Assembly (NCBI RefSeq): GCF_001269905.1
Contig: NZ_LHVK01000009.1
Location: 434,001-498,000, forward strand
Reading direction: 5' to 3'
Length of the DNA: 64,000 nucleotides
From: Pseudomonas corrugata
GTDB taxonomy: Bacteria; Pseudomonadota; Gammaproteobacteria; Pseudomonadales; Pseudomonadaceae
In this document: piece after piece, positions 34,370-43,230 of the stretch
How the letters are laid out: every line of letters begins with the position of its first letter
Position numbering within the stretch: the stretch's first letter is position 1
Notes under the pieces: generated by a model
The model's input: only the letters and a program-made list of their open reading frames with translations
Databases searched by the model: none
Told to the model about the DNA's origin: nothing
Made by a program: the position numbers and the translations under genes

Positions 34370-34459
34370 TGTGGGAGCGAGCCTGCTCGCGATAGCAATC
34401 TCAGCCTCAGCACAGTTGTTGACGGACCCACCGCTATCGCGAGCGGGCTCGCTCCCACA
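34370..34459. repeat. REPIN-like inverted pair overlapping the doxX 3' end
   Basis: TGTGGGAGCGAGCCTGCTCG and its inverted copy. The right arm runs into the coding sequence of the DoxX gene and supplies its last residues (VWERARSR) and stop codon. Confidence 0.85.
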
Positions 34460-34919
34460 CGGCAATCCGGTGGTCGATGGACAGCACGCCGGGGCCCCGG
34501 GCCATCAGGTAAAGCAATACCGCCGCCCAGGTGCCGTGGGTCGGGTAGGCGTCGGGATAGACGAACAGCTGAATGGTCAGGGTCATGCCCAGCAGCGCCA
34601 GCGCCGAAAACCGTGTGGCAAACCCCAGCAGGATCAGTACCGGAAAGAAATGCTCGGCGAACGCGGCGAGGTGTGCGGCGATTTCCGGTGACAGCAGCGG
34701 GATGGCGTATTCGCTCTTGAATAACGGGATGGTTGAGTCGGCCAGGTGTGGCCAGCCGATCTGGAAGGTGCCATCGATCAAGTCGATGGCCAAACCTTCG
34801 ATCTTGGTCTGCCCGGATTTCCAGAACACTGCCGCAATGGAAAACCGCGCAATGAACGCGATCAGGCTGTGGGGGATTTTCTCCAGCAGGGTAATGGCGC
34901 GAATGACCGGGCTATTCAT
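34434..34919 (-). CDS. DoxX-family membrane protein of the bufferin operon
   Basis: Inner-membrane protein of 161 residues with four helices. IARFSIAAVFWKSGQTKIEG and FFPVLILLGFATRFSALALLGMT are typical of DoxX. It is the last gene of the bufferin operon and overlaps the stop of the DUF2063 gene by four bases. DoxX proteins commonly accompany DUF692/DUF2063 systems; a redox or quinone-linked role is supposed only by family. The final eight residues are encoded by a REP arm, so the original C-terminus was probably altered by the repeat. Confidence 0.87.
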   Translation of the reverse strand: MNSPVIRAITLLEKIPHSLIAFIARFSIAAVFWKSGQTKIEGLAIDLIDGTFQIGWPHLADSTIPLFKSEYAIPLLSPEIAAHLAAFAEHFFPVLILLGFATRFSALALLGMTLTIQLFVYPDAYPTHGTWAAVLLYLMARGPGVLSIDHRIAVWERARSR

Positions 34920-35677
34920 GGCGATACCTTGTCGTGATGCAGGCGGGTAATGGCGCCGTGACTGATCAGCAGTGCCAGGGTTTGTGTAATGTCGAACGTG
35001 GGTGCGCAGGCCAGCGCCTGCCCGAGCGGTTGGCCACTTTGCAAGTTGCGCAGAAAAGTGAAGGCACCGCGGTCCAGGGCAAAGACTTCAACCTCGTGCC
35101 CGTTGCGCAGTACCAACGCGTATTGCCCTTGGTTCGGGTCGATCTCGGCGAGCCCGATGTCCGTTTGATGGGCAGCCCAGATCGCTACGACCGCGAACGC
35201 TGAATCGAACAGGCGCACGGATGGATGAAGGGTTACGCACAGCCCGTCCAGGGATTGTGGATCGGCGAGTGCTGCGGCGATCTGCTCATGGCCCAGAGGG
35301 TGAGCGTCAGCAGCGTGATAGGCGAGGGTGCGCAATCTTTCCAACCTGGCGACATCCGCCAGATACGGTACGGAGGACGCCGGTTCGAAGCCTTCGATAA
35401 AGTCGGCCAGATCCGCGCCATAGCCACTCATCAACGGACTATGGGGGGCTGAAACTTGCACGTAAGCGGCCGCCATGGCCCGGAAGAACTCATCCCCGAC
35501 CAACTGCCGAACCACCGGGTAGGCCTCCGCCAATGCATTGATCAGTGAACCCTGGACGTTGTTGCGGTACACGGCGAAACGGCTGGCCGGGTCTGCACCG
35601 TTGGAGCTGTACAAGCCTTCCGGGCATGGTTGCCGGATGTCGAGCAGGGCGGCGGTGAACGCGGCTTGGCTGCTCAT
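34916..35677 (-). CDS. bufC: DUF2063 partner protein (BufC/HvfC-like)
   Basis: Protein of 253 residues with the N-terminal DUF2063 domain. PEGLYSSNGADPASRFAVYRNNV and AYPVVRQLVGDEFF (about 18-66) are its signature. A C-terminal winged-helix-like region ends HGAITRLHHDKV. In bufferin systems this partner presents the precursor peptide to the DUF692 enzyme. Start MSSQAAFTAALLD overlaps the bufB stop by four bases, so both are made together. Confidence 0.88.
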   Translation of the reverse strand: MSSQAAFTAALLDIRQPCPEGLYSSNGADPASRFAVYRNNVQGSLINALAEAYPVVRQLVGDEFFRAMAAAYVQVSAPHSPLMSGYGADLADFIEGFEPASSVPYLADVARLERLRTLAYHAADAHPLGHEQIAAALADPQSLDGLCVTLHPSVRLFDSAFAVVAIWAAHQTDIGLAEIDPNQGQYALVLRNGHEVEVFALDRGAFTFLRNLQSGQPLGQALACAPTFDITQTLALLISHGAITRLHHDKVSP

Positions 35678-36561
35678 GTCGGCTTCCTCGCAGACAGCAA
35701 CAGTTCGTCGGCCTGATAGGCTTCGGCCAACAGGACGCTGAAAGCCGGTACCTGATTGTCACGCTCGATCAGGGTGGCTACCGGGCCGACACGTTCCAGC
35801 GCCTGTCGGTACAACGCCCAGACCGCCAGGTCGATGGGCGCGCCATGATCATCGATCAACAAGCGGTCGCCGAGACTGTCGGAGTCTTCGGCAAAACCGG
35901 CCAGATGAATCTCGCCCACTGCCTGCAACGGCAACGCATCGAGATAGGCCAGTGGATCGCGTTGATGATTGATGCAGGAAACGTAGAGGTTGTTGACATC
36001 CAGCAGCAGCCCGCAGCCAGTGCGGCGAATCACTTCGCTGATGAAGTCCGCCTCGTCGAGGGTCGAGCGCTGGAATGCCAGGTAGGTGGCGGGGTTTTCC
36101 AACAGCATCGGGCGCTTGAGGGTATCCTGCACTTGTCCTATATGGGCGCAGACGCGGTTCAGCGTCGGCGCGTCGTAAGCCAGGGGCAGCAGATCATTAA
36201 GGAACACCGGGCCATGGCTGGACCAGGCCAGGTGTTCGGAAAAGGCTTGGGGCTGATAGCGTTCGATCAGTTCGGCGAGGCGCTGCAGGTGTGTCGCATC
36301 CAGCTTGCCCTCGGTACCGATGGACAGGCCTACGCCGTGCAGCGACAGCGGATACTGCTCGCGGATCAATCCCAGGAAATGGTGGAACGGACCACCGTCC
36401 ACCATGTAGTTTTCGGCGTGGACTTCAAAGAAACCGATGTCCGGCCTGGAACCGAGCACTTGCTGGAAGTGCCCGGTCTTGAGCCCCAGCCCGGCACGGG
36501 GCGGGAGCTCGACGCTGGCTGCCTGAATGCCGGTGAAAGCAGGTTTGCAAGACGTGGTCAT
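35674..36561 (-). CDS. bufB: MNIO (DUF692) peptide-modifying oxidase (BufB/HvfB-like)
   Basis: Multinuclear non-heme iron oxidase family, 295 residues, TIM-barrel fold. Metal-ligand motifs are visible in order: FFEVHAENYM, SLHGVGLSIG, FSEHLAWSS, MLLENPATY, LLLDVNNLYV and GEIHLAGFAE. Homologs convert Cys residues of the precursor into thiooxazole or related heterocycles. It follows the DUF2282 precursor gene by 25 bases and is coupled to bufC. The start is ATG at 36561; a GTG three codons earlier is less likely. High confidence in family, inferred in chemistry. Confidence 0.91.
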   Translation of the reverse strand: MTTSCKPAFTGIQAASVELPPRAGLGLKTGHFQQVLGSRPDIGFFEVHAENYMVDGGPFHHFLGLIREQYPLSLHGVGLSIGTEGKLDATHLQRLAELIERYQPQAFSEHLAWSSHGPVFLNDLLPLAYDAPTLNRVCAHIGQVQDTLKRPMLLENPATYLAFQRSTLDEADFISEVIRRTGCGLLLDVNNLYVSCINHQRDPLAYLDALPLQAVGEIHLAGFAEDSDSLGDRLLIDDHGAPIDLAVWALYRQALERVGPVATLIERDNQVPAFSVLLAEAYQADELLLSARKPT

Positions 36562-36586
36562 GGTCGACACTCAGGCAGGCAGTGAA

Positions 36587-36892
36587 TCAGGACTTGGCTT
36601 TGTAGGCTTCGAGCTGACCGAAACCGGTTGGCGAGGTCTTGCTCATGGTGGTCATGCAAGTGCCTTTCGGAACGAGCTTCCAGGCGTTGCTCTGGTAGTC
36701 CATCTTGGCGGTACCGGCGCAGGTGGTGCCGGCACCGGCGGCGCAGTTGTTTTGTCCTTTCATGGCCACGCCAAAGCATTTTTCCATGTTGTCGTCAGCG
36801 GCGTGGACGGTCGATACGGCGGCGATGCTCAACGCGGAACCGAGGGCCAGGACCAGGGCGGAGGCGGACAGGGTACGGGTGGTAGCGGACAT
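36587..36892 (-). CDS. bufA: Bufferin-type RiPP precursor (BufA1-like, DUF2282)
   Basis: Secreted precursor of 101 residues. Signal peptide with core SALVLALGSALSIAAV, cut near VHA-AD (31/32). The mature part has four cysteines, Cys39, Cys50, Cys58 and Cys79, in EKCFGVA, NNCAAG, TTCAGT and KGTCM, the DUF2282 pattern. In the studied Caulobacter bufferin the two middle Cys become thiooxazoles and the peptide binds copper. First gene of the operon; GGAG lies ten bases ahead of the ATG. Copper buffering here is inferred. Confidence 0.9.
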   Translation of the reverse strand: MSATTRTLSASALVLALGSALSIAAVSTVHAADDNMEKCFGVAMKGQNNCAAGAGTTCAGTAKMDYQSNAWKLVPKGTCMTTMSKTSPTGFGQLEAYKAKS

Positions 36893-37051
36893 GATGGTTC
36901 TCCAGTTCTTCTTGGGAAATGAACCGGCTTCAGCGCCGGTCTGCTGAACTAGAGAGGGGAGGTGGGGAAGTGTTACAGCGAGTTTCGAATTATTTTTGAT
37001 CACCGCGAAATTTGTGTACAGAAAGAGATTAAAAGAAGCATCTCCATCTTT

Positions 37052-37184
37052 TGTGGCGAGGGGATTTATCCCCGCTGGGCTGCAACGCAGCCCCAAACCA
37101 GGCAACTCGGTGAGTCAGGCAGATTGAGGCTGCTGTGATGGGGGCTGCTTCGCAGCCCAGCGGGGATGAATCCCCTCGCCACAA
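37052..37184. repeat. REPIN-like inverted pair (TGTGGCGAGGGG family)
   Basis: Long inverted pair with arms TGTGGCGAGGGGATTTATCC and its inverse and an inner GGGCTGCNNNGCAGCCC hairpin. With the livF terminator it fills most of the 357 bases between livF and bufA. The remaining 36893-37051 contains the bufA promoter; I recognised no clear operator in it. Confidence 0.85.
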
Positions 37185-37207
37185 AGGTGTTCACATCTAG
37201 CTGGTGC

Positions 37208-37234
37208 AAAAAAAACGGCCCGAAGGCCGCTTTT
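37208..37234 (-). terminator. Rho-independent terminator of the liv operon
   Basis: On the minus strand GCGGCC TTCG GGCCGT is followed by eight T, directly after livF. A tetraloop hairpin of very standard form. Confidence 0.9.
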
Positions 37235-37249
37235 GTTTACTGCAACTTC

Positions 37250-37951
37250 TTACCCGCCCAGGTACGCCTCGCGCACCTTCGGATCGACCAGCAGCGCTTC
37301 GCCGGTGCCCTGCATCACCACGCGACCATTTTCCAACACATACGCCCGGTCGGCGATTTTCAGGGCCTGGTTGGCGTTCTGCTCCACCAGGAACACCGTC
37401 ACGCCATCCTTGCGCAGTTGTTCGATGATGTCGAAGATCTGCTGGATGATGATCGGCGCCAGGCCCAGGGAGGGCTCGTCGAGCAGCAGCAGCTTGGGCT
37501 TGCTCATCAGCGCACGGCCAATGGCGAGCATTTGCTGTTCACCGCCGGACATGGTGCCTCCGCGCTGGGTAAAGCGTTCCTTCAGGCGTGGGAAAAGGTG
37601 CAGGACCTTGTCCATCTGTTCCTGAAAATCGCCCTTGTCGGTGAAGAATCCGCCCATGGCGAGGTTCTCTTCCACGGTCAGCCGGGCAAACACCCGACGA
37701 CCTTCCGGCACCACGGCGATACTCTTGCGCATGATCTGCGATGAGTCCTGGCCCACCAGCTCCTCACCCATGTAGCGGATGCTGCCACTTTGGGCCTGGG
37801 GCGAACCGCAGAGCGTCATCAGCAGCGTGGACTTGCCGGCGCCGTTGGCCCCGATCAGCGTCACGATTTCGCCCTGGCGGACCTCCACGTTGACGCTGTG
37901 CAGGGCCTGGATCTTGCCGTAGAAGGTGGAAACGTTTTCGAACTGCAGCAT
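37250..37951 (-). CDS. livF: Branched-chain amino-acid ABC transporter ATPase LivF
   Basis: Cytoplasmic ATPase, 233 residues. Walker A GANGAGKS (34-41), signature MSGGEQQM, Walker B LLLLDEPSLGLAP; VPEGRRVFARLTVEENL is specific for LivF. It imports Leu, Ile, Val and perhaps Ala together with LivG, LivHM and LivK. The gene directly abuts livG (TAAATG). Last gene of the operon, followed by a strong terminator. Confidence 0.96.
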   Translation of the reverse strand: MLQFENVSTFYGKIQALHSVNVEVRQGEIVTLIGANGAGKSTLLMTLCGSPQAQSGSIRYMGEELVGQDSSQIMRKSIAVVPEGRRVFARLTVEENLAMGGFFTDKGDFQEQMDKVLHLFPRLKERFTQRGGTMSGGEQQMLAIGRALMSKPKLLLLDEPSLGLAPIIIQQIFDIIEQLRKDGVTVFLVEQNANQALKIADRAYVLENGRVVMQGTGEALLVDPKVREAYLGG

Positions 37952-38715
37952 TTACGCTTCCCCCAGGTAGGCTTTGATCACTTCAGGATTGTCCCGGATC
38001 TGTTCCGGCGTGCCGTTGGCCAGGGGCGTGCCCTGGTTGATCACCACGATATGGTCGGAAATGCTCATGACCAGTTTCATGTCGTGCTCGATCAGCAGCA
38101 CGGTGACGTTGTGCTCCTCACGCAACACGCCGATCAGGGCTTTCAGGTCTTCGGTTTCCCTCGGGTTCAGGCCGGCGGCCGGTTCGTCGAGCATGAGGAT
38201 CCGCGGACGGGTCATCATGCAACGGGCGATTTCCAGGCGCCGCTGCTGACCATAGGCCAGGGTGCCGGCGGTACGGTTGGCAAACTCCTTGAGATTGACC
38301 TTTTCCAGCCAGTACTCGGCGTACTCCATCGCTTCGCGCTCGCTCTTGCGGAACGACGGGGTCTTGAACAGGCCGGCCAGGAAGTTGGTGTTCAGGTGAC
38401 GATGCTGGGCGATCAAGAGATTCTCGATGGCCGTCATGTCCTTGAACAATCGCACGTTCTGGAAGGTGCGCACCACGCCCTTGAGGGCGATCTTGTGCCC
38501 CGGCAGGCCCTGGATCGGCTCGCCGTCCAGCAGGATGCTACCGCCGGTTGGCTGATAGAAACCGGTCAGGCAGTTGAACACTGTGGTCTTGCCTGCGCCG
38601 TTTGGTCCGATCAGGGCAACCACTTGTTTCTCTTTCACGGTCAGGGCCACGCCATTGACGGCCAGCAGGCCGCCGAAGCGCATGCTTAGGTTTTCAACCT
38701 TGAGGATCTCGCGGC

Positions 38716-38719
<4 letters not shown>
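37952..38719 (-). CDS. livG: Branched-chain amino-acid ABC transporter ATPase LivG
   Basis: Second ATPase of the complex, 255 residues. Walker A GPNGAGKT (38-45), FQNVRLFKDMTAIENLLIAQH typical of LivG, Walker B ILMLDEPAAGLNP, and the C-terminal GTPEQIRDNPEVIKAYLG that is also LivG-specific. Its start overlaps the livM stop by four bases. Confidence 0.96.
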
Positions 38720-39965
<1,246 letters not shown>

Positions 39966-39969
<4 letters not shown>

Positions 39970-40889
39970 ACTTTCTCAACCTCCGGACGGCCCAGGATGC
40001 CGGTCGGCCGGAACAACAGAACCAGGACCAGGAGACCGAACGCAACCACGTCCTTGTACTGGTCACCGAAGATATCGGCGCCGAATGCTTCGGCCACCCC
40101 CAGCACCAGCCCGCCGAGCATCGCTCCCGGAATACTGCCGATGCCACCCAGTACCGCTGCGGTGAAGGCCTTCAGGCCCACCAGGAAACCGGCGTTCGGG
40201 TTGATCACGCCATACTGCATGCTCAACAGCACGGCAGCGACGGCCGCCAGTGCGGCACCGATGACGAAGGTCAGGGCGATGATGTTGTTGGTATTGATGC
40301 CCAGCAGGTTGGCCATCTTGATGTCCTCGGCACAGGCGCGACAGGCGCGGCCCAGGCGGGAACGGGAGATGAACAGGGTCAGGCCGAGCATGGCGATCAG
40401 GGTCACGACAAAGACCAGGATCTGCATGTAGGAAATCAGGACTTCTTCAGCACCGCCCGGGCCGAAGGAGAAACTCCCCGGGATCAGGTTGGGAATGGAC
40501 TTGTCCTTGGAGTCCTGGGACAGCAATACAGTGTTTTGCAGGAACAGCGACATGCCGATGGCGGAAATCAGCGGGATCAGACGGTTGCTGCCACGCAAGG
40601 GCTGGTAGGCAACACGCTCGATACTGTAGCCATAGGCACTGGTCACGACGATCGATGCGACGAACGCAGCGGTCATCAACAGCGGCAGTGAGTGGATACC
40701 CAGCATGGCCAGCCCGGCAAGGGCAATGAAAGCCACGTAGGAACCGATCATGTAGACCTCGCCATGGGCGAAGTTAATCATTCCAATGATGCCGTAAACC
40801 ATTGTGTAGCCAATGGCTATCAAGGCATAGGTGCTGCCAATGGTCAGGCCATTAACCAGCTGTTGGAAAAAGTGATAGATCTCAGGCAT
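39966..40889 (-). CDS. livH: Branched-chain amino-acid ABC transporter permease LivH
   Basis: Inner-membrane permease, 307 residues and about eight helices. NGLTIGSTYALIAIGYTMVYGIIGMINFAHGEVYMIG and the loop RACAEDIKMANLLGIN are standard for LivH/BraD. It begins 274 bases after livK, behind a terminator-like hairpin, so it is probably expressed at a lower level than the binding protein. Confidence 0.96.
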
Positions 40890-41063
40890 TACAGCGCTCC
40901 TAAAAACCCGATACGCATTTCACTGGTGGAGTCATGTTCCGGCCCGGTGCTGTGTTCTGTGATCACATTTGCACGGAGCGTTTGCCAGCGAACCGCTGGT
41001 GACGGTTTTAAGATTTTCAGGTGAACCAGCGCCCGGATCGCGGGTGCCTGGCCCATAAACCTC

Positions 41064-41096
41064 GTAAAACAAAGCCCACTGCTTGCACAGTGGGCT
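41064..41096 (-). terminator. Attenuating terminator between livK and livH
   Basis: Minus-strand stem AGCCCACTG / CAGTGGGCT with loop TGCAAG, then TTTGTTTTA. It would stop most livK transcripts and let some continue into livHMGF. Confidence 0.8.
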
Positions 41097-41107
41097 CGTT
41101 GACCGTG

Positions 41108-41154
41108 AGTGTCCCGTATCACAAAAAAAGAACGTATTTGTGAAACAGGACACT
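41108..41154. repeat. Imperfect long inverted repeat just after livK
   Basis: AGTGTCC and TTTCACAAA on the minus strand pair with TTTGTGA and GGGACACT, with a T-rich loop. It lies ten bases after the livK stop, ahead of the terminator hairpin, and may protect the 3' end of livK mRNA. Confidence 0.6.
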
Positions 41155-41163
41155 AGGCCTGGC

Positions 41164-42291
41164 TTACTGAGGGGAAACTTCAGTTTTCGGTTTGCCGAAG
41201 TGCCACTGGTAGACCACGAATTTGAAGTCCTTCAGGTCGCCCTTTTCATTGAACGACAGTTCGCCGGTCGGGGTCTTGAAGGTGCCTTTGTGGAGGGCTT
41301 CAGCGACCTTGGTGGTGTCGTCGCTCTTGGCGGCCTTGATGCCTTCGGCGATCAGCTCGACGGCGGAGTAGGCCGGGAACACGAACGGACCACTTGGATC
41401 CTTGCCGTCGGCCTTGATGGCCGCAACGATCTTCTGGTTCTCAGGATCGGCGTCGAAGGATTTCGGCAGGGTCACCAGCAGGCCTTCGGAAGCGTCCTGG
41501 GCAATTTGCGAGATGGAGTCGTTGCCGACACCTTCAGGCCCCATGAACTTGGCGTTCAGGCCTTTTTCCTTGGATTGACGCAGGATCAGGCCCAGCTCAG
41601 GGTGGTAGCCGCCGTAGTAGACGAAGTCGACGTTGTTCTGCTTGAGCTTCTGGATGATCGAGGAGAAGTCCTTGTCACCAGCGTTCAGGCCTTCGAATAC
41701 GGCGACTTTCACGCCTTTGCTCTCGAGGGTCTGCTTGACGGCGCTGGCGATGCCTTCACCGTACTGCTGCTTGTCGTGCAGGACCGCAACGACTTTCGGC
41801 TTGACGTAGTCGGCAATGTAATTACCGGCGGCAGGGCCCTGGGCGCTGTCCAGGCCGATGGTGCGGAAGACCAGCTTGTAGCCACGGGCGGTGATTTCCG
41901 GGCTGGTGGCCGCTGGGGTGATCATGATCACGCCTTCGTCTTCGTAGATGTCCGAAGCCGGTTGGGTGGAGCTGGAGCACAGGTGACCGACGACGAACTT
42001 GACGCCATCGTTGACCACTTTGTTCGCCACGGCTACGGCCTGTTTAGGGTCGCAGGCATCATCGTATTCCTTGGCTTCGAGCATTTTGCCGTCGACGCCG
42101 CCCTTTGCGTTGATGTCCTTGATGGCTTGTTTCGCGCCGACGAATTGCATGTCGCCGTACTGGGTCACCGGACCGGTCTTCGGACCGGCGATGCCGATCT
42201 TGATGGTGTCGGCGGCGAACGAATGGCTGGCAACCCCGGCCAGAACCATAGCGGCAAACAGTTTGGAAATCTGCTTAGTAGCCTTAGTCAT
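41164..42291 (-). CDS. livK: Branched-chain amino-acid-binding protein LivK/BraC
   Basis: Periplasmic solute-binding protein, 375 residues. Signal peptide MTKATKQISKLFAAMVLAG with likely cut after SHSFA, then ADTIKIGIAGPKTGPVTQYG. KEYDDACDPKQAVAVANKVV and GHLCSSSTQPASDIYEDEGV are BraC hallmarks; the two cysteines form its single disulfide. First gene of the livKHMGF operon. A 16-base perfect palindrome lies 100 bases upstream. Confidence 0.95.
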   Translation of the reverse strand: MTKATKQISKLFAAMVLAGVASHSFAADTIKIGIAGPKTGPVTQYGDMQFVGAKQAIKDINAKGGVDGKMLEAKEYDDACDPKQAVAVANKVVNDGVKFVVGHLCSSSTQPASDIYEDEGVIMITPAATSPEITARGYKLVFRTIGLDSAQGPAAGNYIADYVKPKVVAVLHDKQQYGEGIASAVKQTLESKGVKVAVFEGLNAGDKDFSSIIQKLKQNNVDFVYYGGYHPELGLILRQSKEKGLNAKFMGPEGVGNDSISQIAQDASEGLLVTLPKSFDADPENQKIVAAIKADGKDPSGPFVFPAYSAVELIAEGIKAAKSDDTTKVAEALHKGTFKTPTGELSFNEKGDLKDFKFVVYQWHFGKPKTEVSPQ

Positions 42292-42391
42292 AGTGCTCCA
42301 CTCATGCTGTTGTAGTTTTTATAGTCCTGGCGCCGTAGCGGCAGAACCGGGTCAGATATTCTGGATATCCCCCCGGAAAATGCCCCCGGCA

Positions 42392-42407
42392 ACTGTACCG
42401 GTACAGT
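42392..42407. promoter_or_regulatory. Perfect 16-bp palindrome upstream of livK
   Basis: ACTGTACCGGTACAGT is its own reverse complement. It lies in the 337-base region between livK and the divergent DUF2288 gene. A further partial palindrome, GATATTCTGGATATC, lies at 42355-42369 nearer livK. Both could be operators for amino-acid-responsive regulators; no protein is assigned. I saw nothing else in this intergenic stretch. Confidence 0.55.
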
Positions 42408-42628
42408 GTAGAGCGCCGGTTGTTGGCAAGGGAAGCTGGCGCTTGGGGGCAAAATCAGAGGGTGTCGCTTTATCGAAAGAAAAAGACAGAATAGCGGCGG
42501 GCAATGTCCGGTCAAATCGGCAGTCCCTGGCTTTGCTGTGCTTTTCAATCGTACTCCAATTGCTACCGGGTTTTTCTGCCAGACCACCGACGTTATCATT
42601 CGCGTCGATTTCTTTTCCGGACAGTCCC

Positions 42629-42934
42629 ATGAATCAAGAACCTAGCACCCTCTATGCCAAACTGCTTGGAGAAACTGCATCCATCACCTGGAAGGAGCTG
42701 GAGCCGTTCTTTGCCAAGGGTGCCCTGTTATGGGTCGAGCCGGCACTGGATTTGATCGCCGCCGCCGAGGCAGTCGCTCAGGATGAAGGCGATAAAGTCG
42801 CCGCCTGGCTGGCCGCCGGGCAACTCGCCAAGCTGTCTGAAACGCGGGCGCTGGATTTTCTGGAGCGCGATCCATTGCTGTGGGCGGTGGTGGTTTCGCC
42901 GTGGATAATGATCCAGGAAAGGGCGTCGAATTGA
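42629..42934 (+). CDS. DUF2288 family protein
   Basis: Small acidic cytosolic protein of 101 residues, mostly helical. LYAKLLGETASITWKELEPFFAKGALLWV and PALDLIAAAEAVAQDE are the DUF2288 signature. Function is unknown. The start is ATG at 42629, MNQEPSTLYAKL, with an SD-poor leader. Divergent from livK; a hairpin element follows. Confidence 0.85.
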   Translation: MNQEPSTLYAKLLGETASITWKELEPFFAKGALLWVEPALDLIAAAEAVAQDEGDKVAAWLAAGQLAKLSETRALDFLERDPLLWAVVVSPWIMIQERASN

Positions 42935-42997
42935 TCGATGCACCAAATTGGGTCGTATCTTGATCGAATAAAAGTGTGTAGCTGAGTAGCGTGATGG

Positions 42998-43032
42998 CAC
43001 CCTGCCGTGGTGAAACGCCACAGGGCAGGGTG
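42998..43032. repeat. Strong isolated stem-loop after DUF2288
   Basis: CACCCTGCC pairs with GGGCAGGGTG and GTGG with CCAC around a TGAAACG loop; no T-run follows. It is not a REP of either family found in this window. Confidence 0.5.
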
Positions 43033-43060
43033 ACGTATACGTAACGGGAACAGTTCATGG

Positions 43061-43088
43061 GGCAGCCTTCGGGCTGCCTAATTGTTTC
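43061..43088 (+). terminator. Hairpin terminator after DUF2288 region
   Basis: GGCAGCC TTCG GGCTGCC tetraloop hairpin followed by TAATTGTTTC. The T-run is interrupted, so strength is uncertain. Confidence 0.55.
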
Positions 43089-43120
43089 TGGATGTTGTTC
43101 CGGGGTGTTGTCCAGGCCGC

Positions 43121-43206
43121 CATCGCGAGCAGGCTCGCTCCCACGGAGGACCGATTTCTTCCAGGAAGATCGCGATTCAATGTGGGAGCGAGCCTGCTCG
43201 CGATAG
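43121..43206. repeat. REPIN-like pair in reverse orientation (GTGGGAGCGAGCC family)
   Basis: CATCGCGAGCAGGCTCGCTC on the left and its inverted copy on the right, so the REP units point away from each other, unlike most pairs in the window. Lies just after the tubulin-like gene. Confidence 0.82.
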
Positions 43207-43230
43207 ATGCGCGGCGGTCTCGCGACAGCT

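Noticed and set aside
34370..34459. CRISPR-like appearance of recurring GTGGGAGC repeats
   Set aside because: Copies are dispersed through the window as inverted pairs, not tandem direct repeats with regular spacers, and no cas genes are present.
41083..42315. 410-codon plus-strand frame opposite livK
   Set aside because: livK is certain; the frame is its third-position GC shadow.
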